Shown here piece by piece: positions 9,516-19,848 of a stretch of 64,000 bases of DNA; the stretch's first letter is position 1; each line of letters begins with the position of its first letter. Where the stretch lies: assembly GCF_021261315.1 (NCBI RefSeq), contig NZ_JAJSAX010000003.1:248001-312000 (forward strand), read 5' to 3'. The translations under genes and the position numbers were made by a program. A model generated the notes under the pieces. The model was not told where the DNA came from and searched no databases. It was given only the letters and a program-made list of their open reading frames with translations. Source of the DNA: Epilithonimonas sp. JDS. Its GTDB lineage: Bacteria; Bacteroidota; Bacteroidia; Flavobacteriales; Weeksellaceae.

Positions 9516-11051
9516 TTAAGGATTCTGCTCATAACCAGCAATTTGTACCTGCGTTAATGGAATTTGATACAGATAATCATTTGTTGTAATCGTGTAATTA
9601 TAATTAAGTGCAGCCGCTGCCTGATTGATAACCGCAACACCGATATTCCAACGTACCAAATCGTGCCAGTAAACGCCTTCACCAGCAAACTCTGATCTGC
9701 GTTCTCTCCTAAGCGCTGTTACAAAATCAGCACTTGACAATGATGTGGAAAGCGCAGGAAGACCCGCTCTCTGACGGATTCTGTTGACAAAAGGCACAGC
9801 CGCAGCCGTGTTGCCCTGCATATTGAGAACCTCAGCGTACATTAATAAAACATCTGCATATCGGATGATTGGAAAATTGATAGGCCAGTCATATCTGTTT
9901 GTGATCACTACACCCTTTTCACGGAATTTCACGAAGAAATTCTGATTATCCGGCTGTCCGTTTTGCGCGATGAAAGACGTCTTGATCGTTAATGGCAATC
10001 TCAAATCTCCCGGCTCATAAGAATTAATCAGCGATTGGGAAACGCCTAGTTCACCCGAGCTGTAAAGACTACTTTGTGCATTATAAAATGGATCGTTTAC
10101 ACCAAAATTTGGAGTTACATAGCTTGGTAGAAGAGATCCTTGCGAAACACCGCCACTGATATGCTGGATTTCGAAAAGATGGTATTTGTTATCATTAGCA
10201 CTTTTAAATAAATCTGCATAGGTTGGCGCAAAAGTTACGAACTGACCTTCTTTCTGAATAACAGCCAGAAGATTCGCTCTCGCTTTTTCTACATAAGCAT
10301 TGTTATTAAGCGGATAGCCGGCACCGGTAAGATAGATACGGCCGAGCATTGCGTGCGCTGCTGCTTTAGTAATTCTCCCTTTATTTTTAGCATCATAAGT
10401 ATCTTTCAATCCTGCAATTGAAGCTTCAATCTCTGATGAAATGAAATTATAAAGTGTCGGCAAATCTGTTCTCTGTATTGTCAAAGCTTCTTCCGGACTT
10501 ACAGGACGATCTATCAACGGTACTTTACCAAAAGTACGCATCAGCTCAAAATAGGCGTAAGCTCTTAGGAAACGTGTTTCGGAACGGTACTGTTCTTTAG
10601 TCGCATTATCTGCAAACGGAACGGCATCAATTCTTGAAAGGATCACATTGGCATAAGAAATCAGCTGATAGGTATCGTCCCAGATGATTCCCACCTCTTC
10701 GGTAGAGGAAGTGTCCTGGAAGCGGTTGATGGCATAATAATCTCTGTTTCCGTTTTGTGAAAGTGCTGTGTAATTATTGGATCTTACCTCGGAGGCCAAA
10801 AGATAAAGATTAACATCGTATCCACCTCTGGAGGAAGAGTTTATCATCGCAGAATAAACACCAGACAATGCCTGATTGATCTGTAATTCTGTGGTGTAGA
10901 AAGAGTTTTGTGTGATATTGTTTTCCGGCTCCAGCATTAGATCGTCTTCACAGCTCACCATTCCCAACATTAAGGTTCCTATCAGGAAAGCCTTTGTGAC
11001 TGTCCTGCTGTTTACTTGTAAAAAAGATCTTTTATTATTATTCGTTTTCAT
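9516..11051 (-). CDS. SusD/RagB-family outer-membrane glycan-binding lipoprotein
   Basis: A 511-residue lipoprotein with signal peptide and lipobox ending at Cys34 (LGMVSC). The family motifs are clear: an N-terminal LEPENNITQNSFYTTE region, TPR-like helices (FLRAYAYFELMRTFGKVPLI) and the C-terminal FPIIRYADVLLMYAEVLNMQG segment. It is the normal size for SusD. It follows its SusC partner by 11 nt and ends just before a strong terminator. It probably binds a rhamnogalacturonan-derived oligosaccharide at the cell surface, a role inferred from the locus and the shared operator. Confidence 0.94.
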   Translation of the reverse strand: MKTNNNKRSFLQVNSRTVTKAFLIGTLMLGMVSCEDDLMLEPENNITQNSFYTTELQINQALSGVYSAMINSSSRGGYDVNLYLLASEVRSNNYTALSQNGNRDYYAINRFQDTSSTEEVGIIWDDTYQLISYANVILSRIDAVPFADNATKEQYRSETRFLRAYAYFELMRTFGKVPLIDRPVSPEEALTIQRTDLPTLYNFISSEIEASIAGLKDTYDAKNKGRITKAAAHAMLGRIYLTGAGYPLNNNAYVEKARANLLAVIQKEGQFVTFAPTYADLFKSANDNKYHLFEIQHISGGVSQGSLLPSYVTPNFGVNDPFYNAQSSLYSSGELGVSQSLINSYEPGDLRLPLTIKTSFIAQNGQPDNQNFFVKFREKGVVITNRYDWPINFPIIRYADVLLMYAEVLNMQGNTAAAVPFVNRIRQRAGLPALSTSLSSADFVTALRRERRSEFAGEGVYWHDLVRWNIGVAVINQAAAALNYNYTITTNDYLYQIPLTQVQIAGYEQNP

Positions 11052-11062
11052 TTTTTTTAAAT

Positions 11063-13972
11063 TTAGAAGTTAAAGTTTAATCCCATCATATAAACTTTGG
11101 CATTTGGATATGCTCCATAATCGGTTCCGTCTGACTGTACAGATTCCGGGTTGTAACCACCATAGTAATTATCCTTTCTCCATACATTCTCCAAACTTAC
11201 GTAAAGTCTCAGATTCGATATTCTCAATTTGCTGATCAGATCCTGAGAGAAATTGTAGCCTAATGTAATATTTTTCAGCTGGATGTAACTTGCATCATAA
11301 AGCCATCTCGTGTCCAGTAGACTTCCTGTGGTACCATCTAATCTAGGTGTTTTTCCATCACCTGGATTTTCATCTGACTGCCAACGATTTGCCCAATTTC
11401 CCATTGCATTGTTCAAAGTTCCCATTCCCGGGCGGTCTATTGCTCGTCCTAAGAGTGCATAACTGTAACCACCTTGCTGACCTTGGAAAAATACGGAAAG
11501 ATCAAATCCTTTGTATGAGAAAGTGTTGGTAAAACCCCAATAGTAATCAGGCGTCGGACCTCCGATGATGTGACGGTCTTTGTCATCAATTTTACCATCG
11601 CCGTTGTAATCAAAATATTTTACATCTCCGGCAATTGCACCACTTGTTTTAGCAACACTTGTATTTGCAATATCTGCAGTGGAAAGAACGCCTATCGCTT
11701 TATAAAGATAAAAAGCATTCAGCTCTTGGCCTACCTGTATGATATTTGTGGTATTACTGAAACCTGTGTAGATTGGAGCATTATCGCTTCCCAATTGTAA
11801 AACTTTGTTATTATTGAATGCGATATTCGCAGATGTATTCCATTTAAATTCGCCCACGAAATTCTTTGTGGTGATATCCAATTCCAAACCTTTATTTTCA
11901 ACAGATCCAACATTCTTCCACATTGTATTGTAACCCGTAACGGATGGAATTGGCTGTTGCAGTAGAAGGTCATTTGTTTTCTTGATATAATAATCTGCTG
12001 TGAAGTCTATCCTGTTGAATAATCCCAATTCAAAACCAAAATCTGAAGACTGTGTTTTTTCCCAGGTCAGATCAGGATTTGGAATGGTGTTCGGAATTAA
12101 ACCATTGGTTAGACCGCCGCCGAATGAATAGTTTCCACCTGCCAATGTTCCGAATGCTCTGTATTCTCCAATAGAGTTATTTCCATTCTCACCCCAGCTG
12201 TATCGGAATTTCATATTGCTCAGCCAGCTCGAATCTTTAAGGAAGCTCTCCTGAGATATGTTCCACGCACCTCCAAATGCGGCGAAAGTTCCCCAAAGGT
12301 TGTTCCATCCAAATCTGGAAGATCCGTCTCTACGAATACTGGCAGACAACATATATCTTTTCTTATAATCATAGTTCACACGTCCGAACATAGAAACCAA
12401 CATCCATTCTGAAGCTGTATATTCTGAGTTAAGAACCGATGCAGACTGTGTGAAATTAAACGTTTTCAGATCGTCATTAGCAAAACCTTTGTTTCTGTTG
12501 TACTGAGTGGTCACTCTGTAATTCTCCGCACTGTAACCGGCAATAGCAGCAATATTGTGATCTCCGAAAGATTTTTTGTAATTTAACAAAGCCTCTCCTA
12601 AATATCTGTTGTAATTAACCGTTCTGCGGCTAGCAATACTCACTTGTCCAGGAATATTGGTAATCAGGTCAAATGTTGGTGTGTAACCATTATTCAAATT
12701 AAAATTGTTGGTTGCACCTCCGGAAATTTTAAAATTAAGTCCCGGCAGAATATCGTATGACATATATAAACTTGATAACAATCTAAATTCATTGGTATCA
12801 TTGGTCGTATTTTCCATCAACCCGATTGGACTCTGTGTAGAACCAGCCCATCTGTATCTTGTATTCTTCCAGAAGTTAGTATAAACACCCGCTGCATTTT
12901 CCGCAACCGGAACCATAGAAAGCATTTTGTGGGCAAGATTATCTTTTCCGTCCACTGTCTCTCCGTAGCTTTGTGAGTAACTTGGACGTAGTGAAACTCC
13001 TACCTTCCATCTGTCGGTAATATTAATATCAACTACAGCACTCAGATTGAATCTTCGAAAACCCGTATTGATTGCCAACCCTTCCTGATCAAAATAACCT
13101 GCAGAGATCGCATATTTTGCATTTTTGCTTCCGCCCTGTACGCCCAACTGGTAACTTTGGATCGCTGCCGGACGATAAAACTGATCCTGCCAGTCAATAT
13201 TTGCCACCTGATTTGTTCCCCATCTCGGGTCAATCATATAATTGATATTGGCGAGATTATAATCATAAGTATTGGCAAGATTAAAATATCTCGCTCTCAC
13301 CTCATAACTGTCTGATGCAGAATTGACAGCAGGATTGAGGGCAACCCATTTTTTGTTTGTAGCTTCCGTCACATAGTCTGTCCATTCTGAGGCAGTCATA
13401 ATATCCAGTTTTTTCTCGATAGTCTGCACACCGTAATACTGAGAAAAACTAAACGCCGGTTTTCCGGATGTTCCTTTTTTCGTAGTGACTATGATAACCC
13501 CATTCGATCCTCTAGATCCGTACATTGCAGTAGAAGCAGCATCTTTTAGCACGTCAATCGATTGCACATCGTCTGGCGAAATATTCGCAATATCATCTAC
13601 CACCATTCCATCCACCACATAAACCGGGGAATTATTTGCTGAGATAGAAGCAGTTCCACGAACTCTCACTTCCAGCGGTTCACCAGGTTTTCCAGTAGTT
13701 GCACGGGTTTTCACACCGGCAATCTGGCCTGTAAGAGCCTGATCAACTCTCGCAATTGGACGGTCTTTGAAACTTTTGGTATCAACTTTGCCTACAGCAC
13801 CGGTAACCTCACCTTTCTTCTGAGATCCATAAGCTATGATAACGACTTCCTCTATATCTTTCGTTTTGTTGGCCTGATTTGTTTTTGTACTGTCACTGGG
13901 TTTGGTTTCCTGAGCGAATACTAAACCTGTAGTACTGATTAAAATACTCAGTGATATTATAGATTTCTTCAT
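11063..13972 (-). CDS. SusC/RagA-family TonB-dependent oligosaccharide transporter
   Basis: A 969-residue outer-membrane transporter with a signal peptide ending at LVFAQ, then the conserved EEVVIIAYGSQKKGEVTGAV segment, a plug containing SPVYVVDGMVVDD and DVLKDAASTAMYGSRGSNGV, and a barrel ending ...VYMMGLNFNF. As in its neighbour, the carboxypeptidase-regulatory-like N-terminal domain is missing. It pairs with the SusD gene 11 nt downstream. It is clearly diverged from the other SusC, which suggests the two pairs take up different fragments. It is the first gene of the unit, 130 nt after its -7 element, so the untranslated leader is long. Confidence 0.94.
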   Translation of the reverse strand: MKKSIISLSILISTTGLVFAQETKPSDSTKTNQANKTKDIEEVVIIAYGSQKKGEVTGAVGKVDTKSFKDRPIARVDQALTGQIAGVKTRATTGKPGEPLEVRVRGTASISANNSPVYVVDGMVVDDIANISPDDVQSIDVLKDAASTAMYGSRGSNGVIIVTTKKGTSGKPAFSFSQYYGVQTIEKKLDIMTASEWTDYVTEATNKKWVALNPAVNSASDSYEVRARYFNLANTYDYNLANINYMIDPRWGTNQVANIDWQDQFYRPAAIQSYQLGVQGGSKNAKYAISAGYFDQEGLAINTGFRRFNLSAVVDINITDRWKVGVSLRPSYSQSYGETVDGKDNLAHKMLSMVPVAENAAGVYTNFWKNTRYRWAGSTQSPIGLMENTTNDTNEFRLLSSLYMSYDILPGLNFKISGGATNNFNLNNGYTPTFDLITNIPGQVSIASRRTVNYNRYLGEALLNYKKSFGDHNIAAIAGYSAENYRVTTQYNRNKGFANDDLKTFNFTQSASVLNSEYTASEWMLVSMFGRVNYDYKKRYMLSASIRRDGSSRFGWNNLWGTFAAFGGAWNISQESFLKDSSWLSNMKFRYSWGENGNNSIGEYRAFGTLAGGNYSFGGGLTNGLIPNTIPNPDLTWEKTQSSDFGFELGLFNRIDFTADYYIKKTNDLLLQQPIPSVTGYNTMWKNVGSVENKGLELDITTKNFVGEFKWNTSANIAFNNNKVLQLGSDNAPIYTGFSNTTNIIQVGQELNAFYLYKAIGVLSTADIANTSVAKTSGAIAGDVKYFDYNGDGKIDDKDRHIIGGPTPDYYWGFTNTFSYKGFDLSVFFQGQQGGYSYALLGRAIDRPGMGTLNNAMGNWANRWQSDENPGDGKTPRLDGTTGSLLDTRWLYDASYIQLKNITLGYNFSQDLISKLRISNLRLYVSLENVWRKDNYYGGYNPESVQSDGTDYGAYPNAKVYMMGLNFNF

Positions 13973-14102
13973 GGGTTAATAATTAATTTGTTAGAAAAAA
14001 GTACCATAACAGTTCAGTTGATCAATCCTTATGAAATGTACCGGAAAACAATATATGATCTTGTGCATATATTAATTTTTATTAATATTAAAATTATTAT
14101 CA

Positions 14103-14149
14103 CAATACTACATCCTTACAGATAGTTGAGCATCCTGCAATATCCTGCA
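14103..14149 (-). promoter_or_regulatory. Rhamnose-regulon operator and promoter for SusCD pair 1
   Basis: Minus-strand tandem repeat TGCAGGATAT-TGCAGGATGC at 14149-14130, the most regular copy in the window, with TAGTATTG (14110-14103) beginning exactly 19 nt later. The gap 13973-14472 otherwise holds a terminator at 14332-14357 and A/T-rich DNA in which I see nothing more. Confidence 0.7.
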
Positions 14150-14331
14150 TCGCTAAATATTTAATTTTAATTGATATTTTATATAAAATCAAATAATTTA
14201 AATTAAATTTTACCGATTACACAACTATAATCCAAATTTATTTTTATCAAATAAAATTCAACCTGATTCGAAAAGCTGATTAATATCACATAATCAGTTT
14301 ACCAATCCGGACAATTTTAAAAGTTATAAAA

Positions 14332-14357
14332 AAGGCACTGATGATTTTCAGTGCCTT
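14332..14357 (-). terminator. Terminator after the rhaT-GH2 operon
   Basis: AAGGCACTG (14332-14340) and CAGTGCCTT (14349-14357) form a perfect 9-bp stem with an 8-nt loop. On the minus strand it is followed by TTTTATAACTTTT. It lies about 115 nt downstream of the GH2 stop and upstream of the next promoter. Confidence 0.75.
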
Positions 14358-14472
14358 GTTGAGATTAGTATTTTTCTATGTATTAAAAAATATTTTTAAA
14401 AATAAATGCTGCAATAATACAGGAATTGTTTCTAAAAATAAAAATGCTTTCAGCAAAAACTTTTACCTAAAA

Positions 14473-17400
14473 TTAATCTGGTTTTTCATAAAATTCAATT
14501 TCCACGATGCCAAGCGAACGGTCTGCTTTTTTATCTTCCTGCAGTTCTTTTTTTCCGGTGATTTCTACAACGCCGCCAAACGCATCTTTCTCCGCTACAT
14601 CGCCCACCAATTCTATTTTTACAGTTTTGCCTTTTGCAGGAGCTGCAAGCGGGATTGAGAAATACCCCAAAGTCTTTGGCGTCGTACCTTGATAGACAAC
14701 TTTCCCATCCACAGAGATTTTAATTGGATAACTTTTATTACGCCACGAAACGAGTTTCATTTCCACTTCTGAAATCAATGCCTCTTTTTTCAAAGTATAG
14801 GTAATAAAAGCTTTGGAGATGTCGCCTTCACTCTCCCATTCGCTTAATTCATTATCATCAAAACTTAATTTTACTTTCTCTGGATTACTTCCCGCTTCAG
14901 CTTTTTCAATCTCAATTGACTGTCTTGAAATTTTATAAGAGGGCGTTGCAGGCGTTTTTCCTCTCGACAGATTGACCGGTTGGAAATCGCCGCTCTTGTA
15001 AGCCGACAAACCATCTTTTTCATTGATCTGAATTGACTTAAATTTAATTTCATCAGAAATCAAACCTTCTTCTTTTGCTTTGAGAGAAATTTCGCCTTTC
15101 ACAAGCGTTGAGCGGATCAAAACGCGATTTACGCCGTTTTCTACAGGAAGGTTTTTTGAAAGAATATAATTGCCTTTCCCTTGTGCAATTCCGCCACGCC
15201 ATTCTGCAGGACCATTCAACTCAAAAGAAATTAAATTATTCGCCAACGGATAGCGGTTGCCTTGCTCATCAAGCACTTCCACTTGTACCAAAACCAAATC
15301 TGCTGCGTCGGCTTTGAAACCATCTGCAGCATTCCATTTTTTTAATTTGATAGAATGTGGTTTGCCTGCGGTTTGGATTTTGTCACGGCTCAATTCCTTA
15401 TTTTGATTGTCATAGCTCACGGCTTCAATCTTTCCGGGTTGGAATTTGATATTCTTGAATGTAAACCAAAATCCGTCTGATTTTTCACCAAAGCCATACG
15501 ATTTTCCATTAATAAAAAGCTCAACCTTTTCGCCACTTGAAACCACAAAAATATCTTTTTGAGTATTCTCAGGATAATTCCAGTGTCCTACAATATGCGT
15601 TCTGTAATTTTCAACATCTACCCAGCCGTCCCACATCACTTGATGCGCAAAAAAACCGTCTTTGGGGATTCGCATCGCGTCTACTTCGCCGCTTCTTCTG
15701 TAATTTTCGACACCACGGTAATGTGTGTTGGTATCAGAAAAAATAATATTGACGCCACCCGAGCTCACTCTGTCTCCGGTTCCTGGTCGAACTCTGTAGT
15801 AGTCATTCCAGCGTGTTACTGTTTCTTTAGTAAAAGTATCCTGGTTTCGATTATAAACCTGTGCATCCTGCCTTTTTTCTATTTTGTTGGTAACGGTAGA
15901 TCTGTAATAGGAAGTTCCGTCGCCATCTTTATGATAAGGATAGGAGTACTCGTCCCAATATTTTCTGAGCGCTTCATCTCTGCAATATTCCGTTGCCCAC
16001 ATAGGAATGTCCGCAGATTTGTTGATGTAAAGCATCTCACCGCCATATTCAGCAATTTGGCTGTCGAGCATTTCACGGGAACCGATGGCTCTTCCGCCAA
16101 ATGGATCGTATTGATTTCGGATGGCTTTCATCACAGCCATATGGTCTTCCGAAATCGATTCGTTTCCGGATTCGTAGAAAACAATGCTCGGATTGTTTCG
16201 GTTGTAGATAATTGCATCGCGCATCAGCAAAGTTCTCTGCTGCCAGCGTCTGTCTGATACATCTTTCTCGGCATCACCAGCCGGCATTGCCTGCATCAAT
16301 CCTACTCTGTCGCAGCTTTCGACATCCTGTTTCCAGGGCGTCACGTGCATCCATCGGACGAGATTGGCGTTACTTTCCACCATTAGTTTATTGGAAAAAT
16401 CACTCAGCCAAGCCGGAACAGACATCCCAACCGCAGGCCACTCGTTGCTGGTTCGCTGAGCATAACCTTTCAACTGAATCACTCGGTCATTGAGGTAAAC
16501 CATTCCTTTTTCAAATTTCGTTTTTCGAAATCCTGTTTTGGTCTGTACTCGGTCAATCAATTTATTATTGATATATAAATCTGTAAAAACTGTGTACAAA
16601 TAACCGTAACCCCAGCTCCAGAATTCCAGATCATCGACCTGAGCTTCTGCTTGTAAAATCGTTTTTTGTCCGGGTGAAATTTGGGTTTCAGTGCCTTTTA
16701 TGGTTTTTATGATTTTTCCTTTTTGATCTATAATGACAGTTTCGAATCTGACATTTTTAGGTTCTGAAAATTCATTAAACACTTCAGATTCCGCGTGGAT
16801 AACGGCTGATTTATTTTTAATATCAAAATCTTTAGCATAGATATAAGTTCCGGTCGTTCCGAGATTAGAATAAAGCGGAAGCGTCTGATATACTTTTTCT
16901 TTAATATATAAATTGACATTTTTGGGAATTCCGCCATAGTTGGCGTTAAAATTTTTGTCGTTCCACTGGTATCTCTGCCCGCTTGATTTTTCTTTATAAT
17001 CCCAAGCGTTGTCTATTCTTGCAGCAAACACATTGTCTTCATTTCCAAATTTCACAAAGTCCGAAATATCAAGTCCAAAAGCCATCACGCCATTTTCGTG
17101 AATCCCGACTGATTTTCCATTAATAAAAAATTCACCACCGAAACGGATTCCTTCAAATTCAAGGAAGATCTTTTTCCCTTTGGCCTGTTTCGGAAGTTTA
17201 AAATGCTTTCTGTACCAAACAATTGAGGTTGAAAGACTGTCGATTGCCACTTTAAAAGCTTCATCTTGATTGAAGGCGTGCGGAAGCGTTACTTTTTTCC
17301 AGTTTTGATCTTTGAACGAAATTTCTTTTCCATCATTCACATCGCCCACATTCAGCAGCCATTGACTGTTGAAATTGTATTTTTGAATTTCGGGATCAAA

Positions 17401-17481
17401 TTTTATTTGTGCAGAAAGCCGTGAAGATAAACTCAAAATCATTAAAAATAAGATTGAGAATCTGATTGAAAAATATTTCAT
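14473..17481 (-). CDS. Secreted glycoside hydrolase family 2 enzyme
   Basis: A 1002-residue protein with an N-terminal signal peptide (ending RLSAQ), a GH2 sugar-binding jelly-roll domain, an Ig-like domain, a TIM barrel and an extra C-terminal region with a discoidin-like segment. The catalytic acid/base is probably E441 in FYESGNES. The likely nucleophile is E498 in MWATEYCRDEA. GH2 covers beta-galactosidases, glucuronidases, mannosidases and arabinosidases; this member does not match LacZ closely and its substrate cannot be read from sequence. It closes an operon of rhaT, rhaM, uxuB and uxuA, so it probably removes a side-chain sugar or uronate from rhamnogalacturonan fragments in the periplasm. 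Confidence 0.85.
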   Translation of the reverse strand: MKYFSIRFSILFLMILSLSSRLSAQIKFDPEIQKYNFNSQWLLNVGDVNDGKEISFKDQNWKKVTLPHAFNQDEAFKVAIDSLSTSIVWYRKHFKLPKQAKGKKIFLEFEGIRFGGEFFINGKSVGIHENGVMAFGLDISDFVKFGNEDNVFAARIDNAWDYKEKSSGQRYQWNDKNFNANYGGIPKNVNLYIKEKVYQTLPLYSNLGTTGTYIYAKDFDIKNKSAVIHAESEVFNEFSEPKNVRFETVIIDQKGKIIKTIKGTETQISPGQKTILQAEAQVDDLEFWSWGYGYLYTVFTDLYINNKLIDRVQTKTGFRKTKFEKGMVYLNDRVIQLKGYAQRTSNEWPAVGMSVPAWLSDFSNKLMVESNANLVRWMHVTPWKQDVESCDRVGLMQAMPAGDAEKDVSDRRWQQRTLLMRDAIIYNRNNPSIVFYESGNESISEDHMAVMKAIRNQYDPFGGRAIGSREMLDSQIAEYGGEMLYINKSADIPMWATEYCRDEALRKYWDEYSYPYHKDGDGTSYYRSTVTNKIEKRQDAQVYNRNQDTFTKETVTRWNDYYRVRPGTGDRVSSGGVNIIFSDTNTHYRGVENYRRSGEVDAMRIPKDGFFAHQVMWDGWVDVENYRTHIVGHWNYPENTQKDIFVVSSGEKVELFINGKSYGFGEKSDGFWFTFKNIKFQPGKIEAVSYDNQNKELSRDKIQTAGKPHSIKLKKWNAADGFKADAADLVLVQVEVLDEQGNRYPLANNLISFELNGPAEWRGGIAQGKGNYILSKNLPVENGVNRVLIRSTLVKGEISLKAKEEGLISDEIKFKSIQINEKDGLSAYKSGDFQPVNLSRGKTPATPSYKISRQSIEIEKAEAGSNPEKVKLSFDDNELSEWESEGDISKAFITYTLKKEALISEVEMKLVSWRNKSYPIKISVDGKVVYQGTTPKTLGYFSIPLAAPAKGKTVKIELVGDVAEKDAFGGVVEITGKKELQEDKKADRSLGIVEIEFYEKPD

Positions 17482-17498
17482 GTCGAAGATTTATTTAA

Positions 17499-18704
17499 TT
17501 AAAAGCTGTTCCGGATTCCCAATTCGAGACCGCGAAGTTCTGCCAGACCACGAAGTCTGCCGATCGCACTGTAACCGGGATTTGATTTTTTCGCCAGATC
17601 ATCCAGCATCTGGTGTCCGTGATCGGGTCGCATTGGTAAATGGTAATCCGTTCTTCCTGATAGAAGTCTTTTTTTCTGTTCGTTCAATAAGGCTTTTACG
17701 ACTCTGTACATATCGACATCGCCGTCAAGATGGTCGGCTTCGAAGAAGTTTCCATCGTCGTCTCTTTTTGTAGATCTTAGATGGATGAAATTAATTTTAT
17801 CGCCCAATCTTTCAATCATTCCTGCCAAATCATTATCTGGCCGTACACCGAAAGAACCTGTGCAGAAACACAACCCATTATAATAAGAATCGACTGTCTG
17901 AAGGATTTCCAGGGCGTCAGATTCTGTACTGACTATTCTTGGCAAACCTAAAATCGGAAACGGCGGATCATCGGGATGAATGGCCATTAACACTTCATTT
18001 TCTGCTGCTATTGGAATGATTTCTTTTAAAAATAATTTTAAATTTTCCCGCAATCCCTGTTCTCCAATTTCCGAATATTCATCAATCAAATCGTTGAATT
18101 TATCCAATTGATAACCTTCTTCAGCGCCTGGAAGTCCTGCAATGATGTTGTTTGAAAGTTGGGTTTTGTAAGTGTCAGACATTTGTCCGAACAAGGCTTT
18201 TGCTTTGTTTAGCTGCTCTGAACTGTAATCGTTTTCTGCGTTTTTACGTTTTAAAATAAACAATTCAAAAACTGCAAATTCCAGCTTGTCAAAACGAAGT
18301 GCTTTGCTGCCGTCGGGAAGTTGGAATTCCAAATCAGTTCTCGTCCAATCCAAAATAGGCATAAAATTGTAACAAATGGTTTTGATACCACATTGAGCCA
18401 AATTTCGAATAGACTGTTGATAATTTTCTATGTAAATTTGATAATTACCTTTTCTTTTTTTAATGTCTTCGTGAACGGGAACGCTTTCTACGACTTCCCA
18501 AATCAATCCGTTCTCCTCGATGATTTTTTTTCTGGTCAGAATTTCATCCACACTCCAGATTTCTCCGTTCGGAATATGATGTAATGCTGTCACGATTCCT
18601 GTTGCTCCCGCCATTTTGATGTAAGAAAGTGAAACCGGATCGTTCGGGCCAAACCATCTCCAGGTTTGCGTCATCCCTAATTTTGTATGATCAAACAACG
18701 CCAT
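17499..18704 (-). CDS. uxuA: Mannonate dehydratase
   Basis: Dehydrates D-mannonate to 2-keto-3-deoxygluconate in the glucuronate/galacturonate pathway. The protein aligns with E. coli UxuA over its whole length ([73 protein letters not shown]). The metal-site Cys and His residues are kept (CTGSFG, HPDDPP, PDHGHQ). I chose the ATG at 18704 (401 residues), which overlaps the upstream SDR gene by 14 nt. An internal ATG at 18674 gives [10 protein letters not shown], closest to the E. coli start, and a GTG at 18719 also lies in frame, so the exact start is uncertain. It makes 2-keto-3-deoxygluconate from the product of the SDR gene just upstream. Confidence 0.93.
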   Translation of the reverse strand: MALFDHTKLGMTQTWRWFGPNDPVSLSYIKMAGATGIVTALHHIPNGEIWSVDEILTRKKIIEENGLIWEVVESVPVHEDIKKRKGNYQIYIENYQQSIRNLAQCGIKTICYNFMPILDWTRTDLEFQLPDGSKALRFDKLEFAVFELFILKRKNAENDYSSEQLNKAKALFGQMSDTYKTQLSNNIIAGLPGAEEGYQLDKFNDLIDEYSEIGEQGLRENLKLFLKEIIPIAAENEVLMAIHPDDPPFPILGLPRIVSTESDALEILQTVDSYYNGLCFCTGSFGVRPDNDLAGMIERLGDKINFIHLRSTKRDDDGNFFEADHLDGDVDMYRVVKALLNEQKKRLLSGRTDYHLPMRPDHGHQMLDDLAKKSNPGYSAIGRLRGLAELRGLELGIRNSF

Positions 18705-19518
18705 AAGCCGTAAATCCACCGTCCACCGGAACCGTTATACCTGTAATAAAAGCTGCATCCGAATGAGAAAGCCATAGCAAAGTGCTGTGCAGATCTTCTG
18801 GATTTCCAAATCTTCCCATCGGTGTATTTCGAAGTACTTTCTCGCCTCTTTCGGTTAGGCTGCCGTCTTCTTTCGTCAGTAAAAAACGATTTTGCTCAGT
18901 CAGGAAAAATCCCGGCGCAATGGCATTCACACGGATTTTCTCTTTAGCAAAATAAACTGCCAGCCATTGTGTAAAACTTGCAATTGCTGCTTTTGCCGCG
19001 CTGTATGCGGGAATTTTGGTCAACGGATGAAACGCTGCCACCGAAGAGATATTAATAATAGAACAATCTTTTCTGCCAATCATATCTTTCGCAAAAACCT
19101 GAATCGGTAAAAGTGTTCCCATAAAATTGAGATCCATGACAAATCGGATGGATTCTCCGGTTAATGAAAAAAAGTCTTTGTCAACAGATTTTTCAACATC
19201 AAAAACCTCGTGGGAAGTGACGCTGTCGGGATGATTTCCTCCAGCCGCATTCACTAAAATATCTGTTTTTCCGAATTTTTCATTAATTAAATTATGCGCT
19301 TCTTTGAGAGAATCCAGATTGGTTACATCGGCTCTTAAACCAATTGCCGTGCCGCCATCTGCTGTAATTTGATCCGCTAATTTTTGTGCTTTGGCTTCAT
19401 CTCTACCTAAAATCACGACTTTAGCTCCATGTTTTGCAAACGTTCTGCTGAAACCAGCACCTAAAACTCCGGCGCCTCCAGTAATAACTACAACTTCATT
19501 ATTAAAATCAACATTCAT
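18691..19518 (-). CDS. uxuB: SDR-family D-mannonate oxidoreductase (fructuronate reductase)
   Basis: A 275-residue short-chain dehydrogenase with a dinucleotide motif [10 protein letters not shown] (13-22), the NAAGGNHP segment, and catalytic S159, Y172 and K176 (YSAAK). The long insert around residues 95-130 and the C-terminal [11 protein letters not shown] resemble Bacillus YjmF/UxuB, which reduces fructuronate to mannonate with NAD(P)H. This is an SDR and not the unrelated long-chain UxuB of E. coli. Its stop overlaps the start of uxuA, so the pair is translationally coupled and catalyses consecutive steps. It lies 12 nt after rhaM. Confidence 0.87.
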   Translation of the reverse strand: MNVDFNNEVVVITGGAGVLGAGFSRTFAKHGAKVVILGRDEAKAQKLADQITADGGTAIGLRADVTNLDSLKEAHNLINEKFGKTDILVNAAGGNHPDSVTSHEVFDVEKSVDKDFFSLTGESIRFVMDLNFMGTLLPIQVFAKDMIGRKDCSIINISSVAAFHPLTKIPAYSAAKAAIASFTQWLAVYFAKEKIRVNAIAPGFFLTEQNRFLLTKEDGSLTERGEKVLRNTPMGRFGNPEDLHSTLLWLSHSDAAFITGITVPVDGGFTAYGVV

Positions 19519-19530
19519 AAGTTCAAATAT

Positions 19531-19848
19531 TTATTTTAAGTAAAAAACTTCTGGCAGAGCAATGCTTACCGGAGAATTATCTTCGTTCGTCTGCATCAGA
19601 TCTTTCATACAATCCCACCATTTCTGCATAATTGGATGAAGTGGTAAATTTTGATAATTAATTTCATCATGACAATCCAATACACCAAACAAAACGCCTG
19701 TTTCTTCATCTAAAAAGATAGAATAATCGGCTACGCCAGAATCCTTCAAAAGATCTTTGAGTTCCGGCCAGATTTCGTCGTGGCGTTTTTTATATTCAGC
19801 TTCTGAACCTTGGTTGAGGAACATTTTGAAAGCTTTCCTTGTCATCAT
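19531..19848 (-). CDS. rhaM: L-rhamnose mutarotase
   Basis: A 105-residue protein of the RhaM/RhaU (YiiL) family that interconverts alpha and beta anomers of L-rhamnose so that the isomerase gets its preferred form. The active-site residues known from E. coli (His22, Tyr41, Trp76, Trp77) are present as H23, Y42, W77 and W78. The fold is a dimeric alpha/beta barrel. The start codon overlaps the rhaT stop (TAATG), so the two are translationally coupled. A second ATG one codon later could also be used. Confidence 0.94.
   Translation of the reverse strand: MMTRKAFKMFLNQGSEAEYKKRHDEIWPELKDLLKDSGVADYSIFLDEETGVLFGVLDCHDEINYQNLPLHPIMQKWWDCMKDLMQTNEDNSPVSIALPEVFYLK

Noticed and set aside
15863-15872. 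A single half-site GCATCCTGCC matching the rhamnose operator
   Set aside because: It lies inside the GH2 coding region, has no second half, and no -7 element at the right distance.
15559-16257. Open plus-strand reading frame of 232 codons
   Set aside because: It lies wholly antisense to the GH2 gene, has Cys- and His-rich composition with no domain pattern, and is a frame shadow of a well-supported gene.
18705-18719. GTG start for uxuA at 18719
   Set aside because: It adds a few residues not seen in UxuA homologs; the downstream ATGs at 18704 or 18674 fit better.
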